Source of the DNA: an uncultured Oribacterium sp.
GTDB taxonomy: Bacteria; Bacillota; Clostridia; Lachnospirales; Lachnospiraceae
Assembly (NCBI GenBank): GCA_946413525.1
Contig: CAMKKZ010000039.1
Span: 1-35,376, forward strand
Direction of reading: 5' to 3'
DNA: 35,376 nucleotides
Part shown: positions 1-5,989 of the stretch, piece after piece
Layout: the number at the start of each line of letters is the position of its first letter
How positions within the stretch are numbered: the stretch's first letter is position 1
The notes under the pieces: model-generated
Database searches by the model: none
What the model was told of the DNA's origin: nothing
The model's input: only the letters and a program-made list of their open reading frames with translations
Program-made: the position numbers and the translations under genes

Positions 1-440
1 ATCCAATGAAAGGGTATGGCATTAAAAAATCAAAATAACTTCACGGATTCAGGAAGTACTTAATATGCAGTTGGTTTTAATACCGGTTTTTTATATATAA
101 TCATATCTTATACTACAAGGTTTATTACTATGCCTAAGGGCAAAGCAGATTATCTTTTCGAAGCTAAACTATCTTGTCTTTAAAAATTCCATTGAAAGAT
201 TGTTAATGAATCTACAAGATAGATGCCCTTAACCCCGCCATCATACATGCTTAAAAAACAAGCCCATGGGTACAGGTGAGTCGAAATCAAATAAATTAGG
301 AAGATGAAGAGAAACGAATAGTTTCGATTATAGATAAAATATAAGAGAAATAATGGCTTGCGTCAAACACGGTATAAACTATCCTTGATGCATAGTTTAT
401 AGATGCAAATAAAGGCTTTTGTGAGGGGGTGGCCTCGAAT
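1..440. other. AT-rich region upstream of deoB, no gene seen
   Basis: No convincing coding region is visible in this AT-rich stretch. A possible -10 hexamer TATAAT lies at 96-101, but its best -35 partner (TTGGTT, 71-76) is 19 bp away, so the promoter call is weak. The only clear structure is the hairpin at 371-401, listed separately. A Shine-Dalgarno-like GAGGGGG at 423-429 serves the deoB start. The left window edge may cut an upstream feature. Confidence 0.5.
371..401. repeat. Single hairpin of the mosaic palindrome family (type B)
   Basis: The arms TATAAACTAT (373-382) and ATAGTTTATA (392-401) pair perfectly around a short loop. The preceding bases GCGTCAAACACGG match the GCGCCAAATACGG that joins A and B hairpins at 13979-14175. 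This is therefore a diverged copy of the same element, with stem bases changed on both arms. It lies about 40 bp before the deoB start, so it could be part of the 5' leader. Confidence 0.6.
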
Positions 441-1634
441 ATGAAATACAAGAGAATCTTTTTGATCGTGCTGGATTCCCTGGGCATAGGGAATGCCAGG
501 GATGCTGAAAGGTTTGACGATCTGGGCGCGGATACCTTCCTTCATATCGCGGAGAAGCGGCCGGATATGAAGATCCCGAACCTCGAATCTCTGGGGATCG
601 GCAGCCTGAAGGCCATGCCTGGAATACGCCCAGTCGAAGCGCCGGCAGCATACTGCCTCAAGCTGAACGAGGCCTCCAATGGAAAGGACACCATGACCGG
701 GCATTGGGAAATGATGGGCCTCCTGACAGAAAAGCCCTTCATTACCTTTACGGAGCATGGTTTCCCGCCGGAGCTTATACGGGAACTGGAGGAGAGGACC
801 GGAAGGAAGGTGATTGGCAACAAGGCGGCTTCCGGAACCGGGATTCTGGATGAGCTGGCAGAGGAGCAGATCCGGGACGGCAGCATGATTGTCTATACCT
901 CCGCGGATTCCGTGCTGCAGATTTGCGGCCATGAGGATAATGCTGTTTTCGGCCTTTCGGAGCTGTACCGCTGCTGCGAGATTGCCCGAGACATTACCAT
1001 GAAGGACGAGTGGAAGGTGGGCAGGGTCATCGCGCGCCCTTACATCGGCATGAAAAAAGGCGAGTTCCGGCGTACGGCAAACCGGCATGACTATGCGGTC
1101 AAGCCCTTTGGCCGCACGGTGCTGAATGTGCTGAAGGATGCGGGATTCTCAGTCATTGCCATTGGCAAAATCAATGATATTTTCGTAGGGGAGGGCATTA
1201 CGGAAGCCATGCATTCCGAAAGCTCGGTTCACGGCATGGAACAGACGATACAGGTGGCGGCTGAGAAGGATTTCGAGGGATTATGCTTCGTGAACCTGGT
1301 GGATTTTGACGCGCTTTGGGGACACCGGCGTGATCCTTTTGGCTATGCCGATGAGATTGAGCGGTTTGACAGATTATTAGGGGAGCTCATGCCGCTTCTT
1401 CGGGAGGACGACCTTTTGATGCTGACGGCTGACCATGGCAATGATCCGACCTACAAGGGAACGGATCATACGAGGGAGCAGGTGCCCCTCCTGGTTTATT
1501 CCCCTGCCATAGGGGGAGGCATCCTGCCGGAGCAGGAGAGCTTTGCGGTTATTGGTGCCAGTATTGCGGAGAATTTTTCCGTGGAAATGCCGGTGGGCAG
1601 CATAGGGAAGTCCCTTCTTTTGATGCTTTCATGA
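441..1634 (+). CDS. deoB: Phosphopentomutase
   Basis: Interconverts ribose-1-phosphate or deoxyribose-1-phosphate with the 5-phosphates, linking nucleoside salvage to the pentose phosphate pathway in the cytoplasm. The ATG at 441 gives 397 residues, normal for DeoB. It is preferred over an in-frame GTG at 429 because GAGGGGG at 423-429 then sits at a usable distance. Alkaline-phosphatase-superfamily hallmarks are visible: the N-terminal metal-binding LDSLGIG (Asp12), the [10 protein letters not shown] segment carrying the phosphorylated Thr (about residue 84), and the C-terminal [18 protein letters not shown] metal-binding stretch. The cap domain between them is full length. tadA follows after 13 bp, so the two are probably co-transcribed. 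No nucleoside phosphorylase or deoxyribose-phosphate aldolase gene lies beside it. Identification is very secure. Confidence 0.97.
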   Translation: MKYKRIFLIVLDSLGIGNARDAERFDDLGADTFLHIAEKRPDMKIPNLESLGIGSLKAMPGIRPVEAPAAYCLKLNEASNGKDTMTGHWEMMGLLTEKPFITFTEHGFPPELIRELEERTGRKVIGNKAASGTGILDELAEEQIRDGSMIVYTSADSVLQICGHEDNAVFGLSELYRCCEIARDITMKDEWKVGRVIARPYIGMKKGEFRRTANRHDYAVKPFGRTVLNVLKDAGFSVIAIGKINDIFVGEGITEAMHSESSVHGMEQTIQVAAEKDFEGLCFVNLVDFDALWGHRRDPFGYADEIERFDRLLGELMPLLREDDLLMLTADHGNDPTYKGTDHTREQVPLLVYSPAIGGGILPEQESFAVIGASIAENFSVEMPVGSIGKSLLLMLS

Positions 1635-1647
1635 AAGGGATGCTTTT

Positions 1648-2235
1648 ATGAAGATGGCAAAGGATTGCGGTTTGGGTGAAACGGGCCCCGCGCCATTGTC
1701 CGGGGAGTCCCTTTCCAGGGCGGAATACTTCATGGGATTGGCCATAAAGGAAGCAAAAAAAGCAATGCGGAATGGGGATGTTCCAATTGGATGCGTGATT
1801 GTTTATGATGGCAGCCTTCCCGGGAGCAAGGCGGACGTGAATGCGGAAGCCCAGGATGTTTTGCCCGGCAGCGTGATTGGCAAGGGCTATAACCGGCGTA
1901 ACAGGGACAGGAGCGCCCTGATGCATGCGGAGATCATGGCCATACGAAAGGCGTGCAAGGCTTTTCAGGACTGGCGGCTTGAGGATTGCACTATGTATGT
2001 CACTTTGGAGCCATGTCCCATGTGTGCCGGCGCAATTATACAGGCCAGGTTGCCGAGGGTGGTGATTGGGGCAAGGAACGCCCGGGCCGGATGCTGTGGT
2101 TCGGTGCTGGACTTGCTGCATGAGCAGGGGTTCAACCATCAGGCGGAGCTTTGGGAGGGCGTGAGGCTTGAGGAATGCAGGGAGCTCCTGCAGGGGTTTT
2201 TTCGCGGCATGCGTATAAGGGATAAATCAGAGTGA
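1648..2235 (+). CDS. tadA: tRNA-specific adenosine deaminase TadA
   Basis: Deaminates A34 to inosine in the tRNA anticodon loop, most importantly tRNA-Arg(ACG). The zinc-deaminase signature is complete: HAE (His93, catalytic Glu95) and PCPMC (Cys123, Cys126). The TadA features LMHAEIMAIRKA and RNARAGCCGS are also present. At 195 residues it is longer than the usual 150-170. Some of the excess is an N-terminal extension of about 25 residues. The rest is an insertion of about 20 residues (roughly 56-75) between the VPIGCVIV strand and the VIGKGYN strand, where most TadA proteins have a short turn. It follows deoB by 13 bp. Its stop codon overlaps the first hairpin of the tandem leader repeat. 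A generic cytidine/dCMP deaminase is less likely given the TadA-like HAEIMAI and GCCGSV context. Confidence 0.93.
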   Translation: MKMAKDCGLGETGPAPLSGESLSRAEYFMGLAIKEAKKAMRNGDVPIGCVIVYDGSLPGSKADVNAEAQDVLPGSVIGKGYNRRNRDRSALMHAEIMAIRKACKAFQDWRLEDCTMYVTLEPCPMCAGAIIQARLPRVVIGARNARAGCCGSVLDLLHEQGFNHQAELWEGVRLEECRELLQGFFRGMRIRDKSE

Positions 2236-2412
2236 GCAGGAAGCTGCTCTGATAGGGAAGCTGTTGGGACTGCGATATCACATCGGCTTATTCTGAAATC
2301 AGGGTGATGAGGGAGAAGCTCTGATAGGGAAGCCGTCGGGATTTTTCGATACCGCATCGACTTGTCATATAATCAGAGCGGTCAAATCCCACTCTGATAG
2401 GGGGAGGGTTAT
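2226..2412 (+). repeat. Tandem ~72-bp leader repeat upstream of the flavodoxin gene
   Basis: Paired half-sites recur with a regular step: ATCAGAG/CTCTGAT at 2226-2232/2247-2253, ATCAGGG/CTCTGAT at 2298-2304/2320-2326, and ATCAGAG/CTCTGAT at 2372-2378/2392-2398. The right halves are 73 and 72 bp apart. Each is followed by TAGGGA or TAGGGGGA, and the last copy supplies the ribosome binding site of the flavodoxin gene. The motif GATACCGCATCG occurs in the last unit. The first hairpin overlaps the tadA stop codon. No coding potential is evident. Confidence 0.75.
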
Positions 2413-2871
2413 ATGGGAGCATTAGTGGCGTATTTCAGCGCGGAAAGCGGCAAAACCGCAAAGATTGCCAAGGAGTTTGCCCAGTCTCTTGGGGCGGATA
2501 TTTTTGAGATAGTCCCGGAAAAGCCTTATTCCAAGGGGGATTTGAACTGGATGAATCCGCTTGCGAGGTGCAACCGGGAATATGCCATGCGAAGGGAAGT
2601 GCCGGTTTCCGGCACAGTAGAGGGCTTTGAGGATTACGACACGGTTTTTGTCGGTTTCCCAATCTGGTATGGATGTGCTCCGAGTGTGGTGAATGCCTTT
2701 TGCAAGGAGTATGATTGGAGGGGCAAAAAGCTCTATATTTTTGCTACGTCCGGGGGCAGTGGAATCGGAAAAACTGCCGAGAAGCTGATGCCTTATGCGA
2801 GTGGCGCGAAAATTGTGGATGCCAGGAGAGTGAAGAGCGTTGCAGAGTTAACTGATTGGGTCAGGGGGTAG
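2413..2871 (+). CDS. Flavodoxin family protein
   Basis: A 152-residue single-domain flavodoxin-like protein, expected to bind FMN and carry electrons in the cytoplasm. The N-terminus ALVAYFSAESGKTAKIAK matches the phosphate-binding loop after strand 1. VFVGFPIWYG in mid-protein and IFATSGGSGIGKTAE near the C-terminus match the two isoalloxazine-contacting loops of the Flavodoxin_4-type family. The ATG at 2413 is placed by GGGGGAGGG a few bases upstream, which is the last part of the tandem leader repeat. It has no obvious redox partner beside it and is flanked on both sides by repeat-filled gaps, so it may be expressed alone. Whether it is a true electron carrier or an NAD(P)H-dependent reductase cannot be told from sequence alone. 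Confidence 0.88.
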   Translation: MGALVAYFSAESGKTAKIAKEFAQSLGADIFEIVPEKPYSKGDLNWMNPLARCNREYAMRREVPVSGTVEGFEDYDTVFVGFPIWYGCAPSVVNAFCKEYDWRGKKLYIFATSGGSGIGKTAEKLMPYASGAKIVDARRVKSVAELTDWVRG

Positions 2872-2986
2872 ATCAGCAACCCGGGTTTTGTCTTTTTTCT
2901 TTAGTGTTCGTCAAAATGCGGTGGCATGAAAGGCTGGCTCCCTGGCGAGTGAGGGATTTGTCATGAGCCGCAGGCGGGTCGAGGCT

Positions 2987-3182
2987 AGCAAGCGGTTTGC
3001 TATGTCAGAATTCAGAGCGGCAAAAGCCCACTTTGATAGATGGCCGATTTGCCCTGCAAGCGGTTTGCTATGTCAGAATTCAGAGCGGTAATAAAATTAC
3101 TCAGATAGATGAGTCATGGTGATACGATGCCGCATCGGTTTGTCATGTTATCAGAGTAGCAAAAACTCACTCTAATAGGGGA
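2987..3182 (+). repeat. Tandem ~70-bp leader repeat upstream of the HIT gene
   Basis: Fills most of the 347-bp gap between the flavodoxin and HIT genes. Two units are nearly identical, each containing GCAAGCGGTTTGCTATGTCA followed by GAATTCAGAGCGG. A third diverged unit contains GATGCCGCATCGGTTTGTCA. Right half-sites end at 3037, 3106 and 3176, giving 69- and 70-bp steps. The last unit ends in AATAGGGGAG directly before the HIT start region. The same unit type lies upstream of several other genes in the window. The segment 2872-2986 shows nothing recognisable beyond a fragmentary TTTGTCATG. Confidence 0.75.
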
Positions 3183-3218
3183 GTGAATAATAATGATGAA
3201 ATGGGAGGGAGTTTGAAA

Positions 3219-3647
3219 ATGAAGGATCAGAATTGCGCTTATTGTATGCAGGATGAGAAGGTGCGGGCATTCGCGTATCCGGTGTGTGAGATGAAGACAG
3301 GGTTTCTCTATGTTTTCAGGGAGCAGAGCAAGCGGGGCCGGTGCATATTGGCACATAAAAAGCATGTCAGTGAGCTGATTGACCTGACGGATGAGGAAAG
3401 GGATCTTTTTTTTGCGGATATTGCAAAGGCGGCGCGCGCAATCCATAAGGTGTTTAAGCCGGACAAGCTGAATTACGGCGCGTACGGAGATACGGGTCAC
3501 CATCTGCATTTCCATCTGTGCCCGAAATATAAAGGCGGCGAAGAGTGGGGCGGAACCTTCGAGATGAACAGCGGGAAGACGATCCTTTCTGATGAGGAAT
3601 ATGAAGAAATGGCGCAGAAGCTGCGCGAGGCGCTGGAAACAGTATAA
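3219..3647 (+). CDS. HIT family (histidine triad) hydrolase
   Basis: Histidine-triad proteins hydrolyse or transfer nucleotidyl groups, for example on AMP-lysine-type or dinucleoside polyphosphate substrates; the in vivo substrate here is unknown. With the ATG at 3219 the protein has 142 residues. That start is preferred over GTG 3183 and TTG 3213 because GGGAGGGAG at 3203-3211 is correctly spaced for it. The signature GHHLHFHLCP carries the His-x-His-x-His triad. An N-terminal CAYC pair, common in Zn-binding HIT proteins, is at residues 5-8. The fold's central segment, GRCILAHKKHVSELIDLTDEE, is typical. The gene is preceded by the tandem leader repeat. It is followed by a palindrome cluster and a strong terminator. 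Confidence 0.93.
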   Translation: MKDQNCAYCMQDEKVRAFAYPVCEMKTGFLYVFREQSKRGRCILAHKKHVSELIDLTDEERDLFFADIAKAARAIHKVFKPDKLNYGAYGDTGHHLHFHLCPKYKGGEEWGGTFEMNSGKTILSDEEYEEMAQKLREALETV

Positions 3648-3746
3648 AGGCATGTCTTGAGGCCTGGGTCGATTTCCCACGGGAAATGCGTAGTGAATCA
3701 GGGATGGCAGCAGAGTCATAGAGGACGCAAAAACATTCTATTTGGC

Positions 3747-3907
3747 AACTATTCAGCACCCTCTGGATTTCCGAGAATTCCAAATGGAAAGCTTGCTTTT
3801 TATTTGGAATTCTCGGAAATCCAGAGGGCGGACAAGGCGCGGAGCGCCTCTGAACGCCCACATGAGCAGTCGCCAAAGGCGACTGCTCATGTGGGCGCTG
3901 AATAGTT
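3747..3907. repeat. Nested palindromic element with AACTATTCAGC inverted ends
   Basis: Outer inverted arms of 11 bp (AACTATTCAGC at 3747-3757 and its complement at 3897-3907) enclose two large perfect palindromes. The first has 26-bp arms (3759-3784 and 3803-3828) with an 18-nt loop. The second has 20-bp arms (3855-3874 and 3878-3897) with a 3-nt AAA loop. A related copy with the same outer ends and part of the first palindrome lies at 10447-10550. Short open frames crossing it are by-products of the symmetry. No transposase is present, so it resembles a MITE-like or REP-like element. Of the 3648-4265 gap, 3648-3746 shows nothing definite. Confidence 0.8.
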
Positions 3908-3919
3908 ACTCTATTTGTA

Positions 3920-4050
3920 GGTATTAACTATGCATCAGGCATGGTTAATACCGTATTTGGCGCATCCCACAGGGATGCGTCTGAACAAAATATGCCCGAT
4001 GGCATGTTTTGTTCGGATTTTTCCGCAGCATTCCTTGTGCTGCGGAAAAA
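3920..4050. repeat. Mosaic hairpin cluster, order B-A-D-C
   Basis: Four adjacent hairpins. B pairs GGTATTAACTATGC (3920-3933) with 3939-3952, with one G-T. A pairs CGCATCCC (3961-3968) with GGGATGCG (3972-3979). D pairs GAACAAAATATGCC (3983-3996) with 4001-4014, with one G-T. C pairs TTTTTCCGCAGCA (4018-4030) with 4038-4050, perfectly. All four modules recur at 13979-14175 in a different order (A-B-C-D-A-B) and with different stem bases that still pair. This suggests selection on structure and modular shuffling. Confidence 0.8.
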
Positions 4051-4072
4051 CCTACGAAATATTTAACGAATC

Positions 4073-4123
4073 AGCCCCCTTGAATTTGGAGATTATTCTC
4101 TAAATTCAAGGGGGCTATTTTTT
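4073..4123 (+). terminator. Rho-independent terminator
   Basis: A perfect 15-bp stem (AGCCCCCTTGAATTT, 4073-4087, paired with 4102-4116) with a 14-nt loop is followed by a run of T at 4118-4123. The T-tract orientation points to rightward transcripts, i.e. those from the HIT gene through the palindrome cluster. The PAP2 gene comes from the opposite direction and ends at 4266; the left side of the stem lacks a matching A-run, so it is less suited to leftward transcripts. Confidence 0.85.
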
Positions 4124-4265
4124 GTTGAGCCAATGAGGAGCCATTTAGATTACGATAACGTATCTGGTGCTCGGCAACCTCGCAGGACTGCCTTTAAGCC
4201 GGATTTGGAGCGAGGCCAACCACTCTCTGCCAATACAGTTCGCCGGATGCTTGTTTTACGCCCTG

Positions 4266-5237
4266 CTATGTCAGTGCTTTTTCAGCTACGTGCTCATCCT
4301 GAGACCGCTCCATTTGTTTTACACAATATGGAAAAATGAATGTCACATAGAACATTTGCACAAAACAGTAAATCACCGTGCCGAAAGGACCTGGAATGCA
4401 GCTTTTCAACAGGGGGACCAGAATCAGGCTTATGACATAATAGCAGAAAAGTCCGATTGTAAGTCTGGTGATCCTCGTCATCATGGGAACGTCCGTCGAA
4501 AATCTGACAAATCTCCTTTCCAAAACCCATCCTGCCATATAACCAATGCACCAACCGACGCCTTTATATGTATCGTTAGCCATTTTTGCGCCATCTACCA
4601 ACAGTTTTCCTGAAGCGTCATAATCGGCCGGATAAGGCTTGACCGCAGCATATACCGCTACAATGACAGAGATTGTGATGGCGGCGCACATCACCAGAAT
4701 GTCTTTTTCCGGCTTCTTTTCAACCATGTCCAGCAGCTTGCCTGTCAGCCACATCACCGCAAGACCGCTTCCCAAACCAACCAAAACGTCCTGTGGAGTA
4801 TGGACGCCCAGGAAATTCCGGCTGAAAGCAATGAGTACCGCAATGACAGCGAGAGTAATGCGCAATGCCTTGGCGAGCTCTCTGCGGATTGCGCATCCAC
4901 CGTACAATGCCGCGGCATTCGTGCTGTGCCCGCTCGGAAAAGAGTATCCCGTTGCACTGGCCAGGGCTTCATTATCCGGCACGATGCGCGCATCCCTGAT
5001 CCACGGACGGTAAACGCATGCTGCTACCTTAAGAAAACCATTGACCACTCTGCTTCCGCTCCAGCCCATCAAAAGATAATTGCCAAATCGCTTGCTCACG
5101 CACCAGTAAATGAGTGCTGTTATGATCAGCACCGTATTCATTTCACCGATGAAGCTCATTTTTGTCATAAAATCCGTCAGGCATGAACCGACGCCGTTTC
5201 TGAATTCCTGAAGTGTAATAAGATAACTGATATCCAC
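4266..5237 (-). CDS. PAP2 superfamily membrane phosphatase
   Basis: An integral membrane protein of 323 residues. It likely dephosphorylates a lipid phosphate such as undecaprenyl pyrophosphate or phosphatidic acid at the outer face of the membrane; the substrate is not determined. The three phosphatase motifs are visible in order: KVAACVYRP (K-x6-RP), PSGH in YSFPSGHST, and SRNFLGVHTPQD (SR-x5-H-x3-D). Several hydrophobic segments flank them, including a C-terminal block of about 150 residues beyond the usual core with further membrane spans. The start is GTG at 5237, with CCTCCT (complement of AGGAGG) at 5245-5250. It is the only intact minus-strand gene in the window and stands between a repeat cluster and an AT-rich gap, so it is likely monocistronic. 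Confidence 0.9.
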   Translation of the reverse strand: MDISYLITLQEFRNGVGSCLTDFMTKMSFIGEMNTVLIITALIYWCVSKRFGNYLLMGWSGSRVVNGFLKVAACVYRPWIRDARIVPDNEALASATGYSFPSGHSTNAAALYGGCAIRRELAKALRITLAVIAVLIAFSRNFLGVHTPQDVLVGLGSGLAVMWLTGKLLDMVEKKPEKDILVMCAAITISVIVAVYAAVKPYPADYDASGKLLVDGAKMANDTYKGVGWCIGYMAGWVLERRFVRFSTDVPMMTRITRLTIGLFCYYVISLILVPLLKSCIPGPFGTVIYCFVQMFYVTFIFPYCVKQMERSQDEHVAEKALT

Positions 5238-5566
5238 CGTGCAACCTCCTTAAGCTTATGGATAATGAATGTATAATGGTGTGAATTAAAGTGAAAATTA
5301 AAAAAACGAGCCAAAGTGCTCCTTTTTAGGTATTATGCAAATTTAACAAAACAAACATAATGCCAAGGAGAAAAAACACAACAGCTCAATTTAATACTAC
5401 ACTGAATCAGGAAGAAATTCAACTGCGAACTTTGCAAAAAAAGCAACATTGAAACATGGCCGTAGCTCTGCCACCAATCTACACCTCGAGAAATATCATG
5501 AGTTCTTGCAGTGTTTTCCCGCTTTTATGGAAAGCGGCCATGATCTGTTTCGCTTCGTGGTCATTC

Positions 5567-5607
5567 CTCCCCTATCAGAGTGGTCAAAACGCACTCTGAT
5601 AGGGGAG
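5567..5607. repeat. Perfect 16-bp hairpin derived from the leader-repeat end
   Basis: CTCCCCTATCAGAGTG (5567-5582) pairs perfectly with 5592-5607 around a 9-nt loop GTCAAAACG. The right arm is the same ATCAGAG...CTCTGATAGGGGAG end found in the tandem leader repeats, but here the stem extends through the Shine-Dalgarno-like bases. No recognisable gene starts next to it; a 30-codon frame from TTG 5614 is too short to support. A degenerate type-B palindrome follows at about 5618-5640. In the rest of the 5238-5702 gap I see a weak inverted repeat, GGTATTATG/CATAATGCC, at about 5329-5364, and nothing else convincing. Confidence 0.7.
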
Positions 5608-5702
5608 AAGGACTTGCAACTATGCTTAATGCATAAGTTAACACATCAATCCGGCTCTGTCTTGGGGAAAGAATGGATAAAATTGGGCATATTTGCGAGT
5701 TG

Positions 5703-5731
5703 TTGACAAAATATTATGAATAACGTATATT
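5703..5731 (+). promoter_or_regulatory. Sigma-A promoter for the alpha-galactoside locus
   Basis: TTGACA at 5703-5708 and TATATT at 5726-5731 are separated by 17 bp, close to the consensus for the vegetative sigma factor. Downstream lies an AT-rich tract with repeated TTATGAA/TTTATGAAC words that could hold an operator, but no regulator gene is in the window to match it to. The transcript would begin near 5738 and carry a leader of about 250 nt before the GH36 start. Confidence 0.7.
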
Positions 5732-5909
5732 TTATGAACAAAATATAATATTGATATTGAAATTTTTCATGCAAAATGCTATATTAATTTCGGTTTTGTG
5801 AAGAGAGGTTCGTGAATTATTTTTCTTCTTTCGCTTTGCTTGAATGTCCCGCAACATGATCCTGCCTTGGCATATCAATGGCCGGCCTGGTAAAGGATCT
5901 CTGACAAAA

Positions 5910-5984
5910 GAGCCGAATGAATTTTGATGATGTATCGGTTTATCGGCAATGACAGTGGATCGAAAACCAATCTAACAAAGGAGA
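5910..5984 (+). repeat. Leader-repeat copy upstream of the GH36 gene
   Basis: The block GCCGAATGAATTTTGATGAT, TATCGGTTTATCGGCAATGA, then CAGTGGATCGAAAACCAATC and AAAGGAGA follows the consensus of the ~72-bp leader unit position by position. It has diverged at the terminal GATAGGGGAG, which here reads ACAAAGGAG and acts as the ribosome binding site for the ATG at 5990. A single copy is recognisable. The bases between the promoter and 5910 show no other structure. Confidence 0.5.
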
Positions 5985-5989
5985 CAGCA

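Noticed and set aside
2226..3182. Possible CRISPR array from evenly spaced repeats
   Set aside because: The repeats are contiguous ~70-bp units without unique spacers, lie upstream of genes in one orientation, and no cas gene is in the window.
3657..3927. Small plus-strand frames across the nested palindromes
   Set aside because: The translation repeats itself because the DNA is palindromic (FREFQ/NSRKS-type mirrored words); no start signal is present.
5329..5364. Inverted GGTATTATG/CATAATGCC as the end of an insertion sequence
   Set aside because: Only one loose pair with no transposase fragment between or beside the arms.
5449..5706. 85-codon plus frame before the alpha-galactoside promoter
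   Set aside because: It runs through the perfect 16-bp hairpin, a degenerate palindrome and the -35 element, has no ribosome site and resembles nothing known to me.
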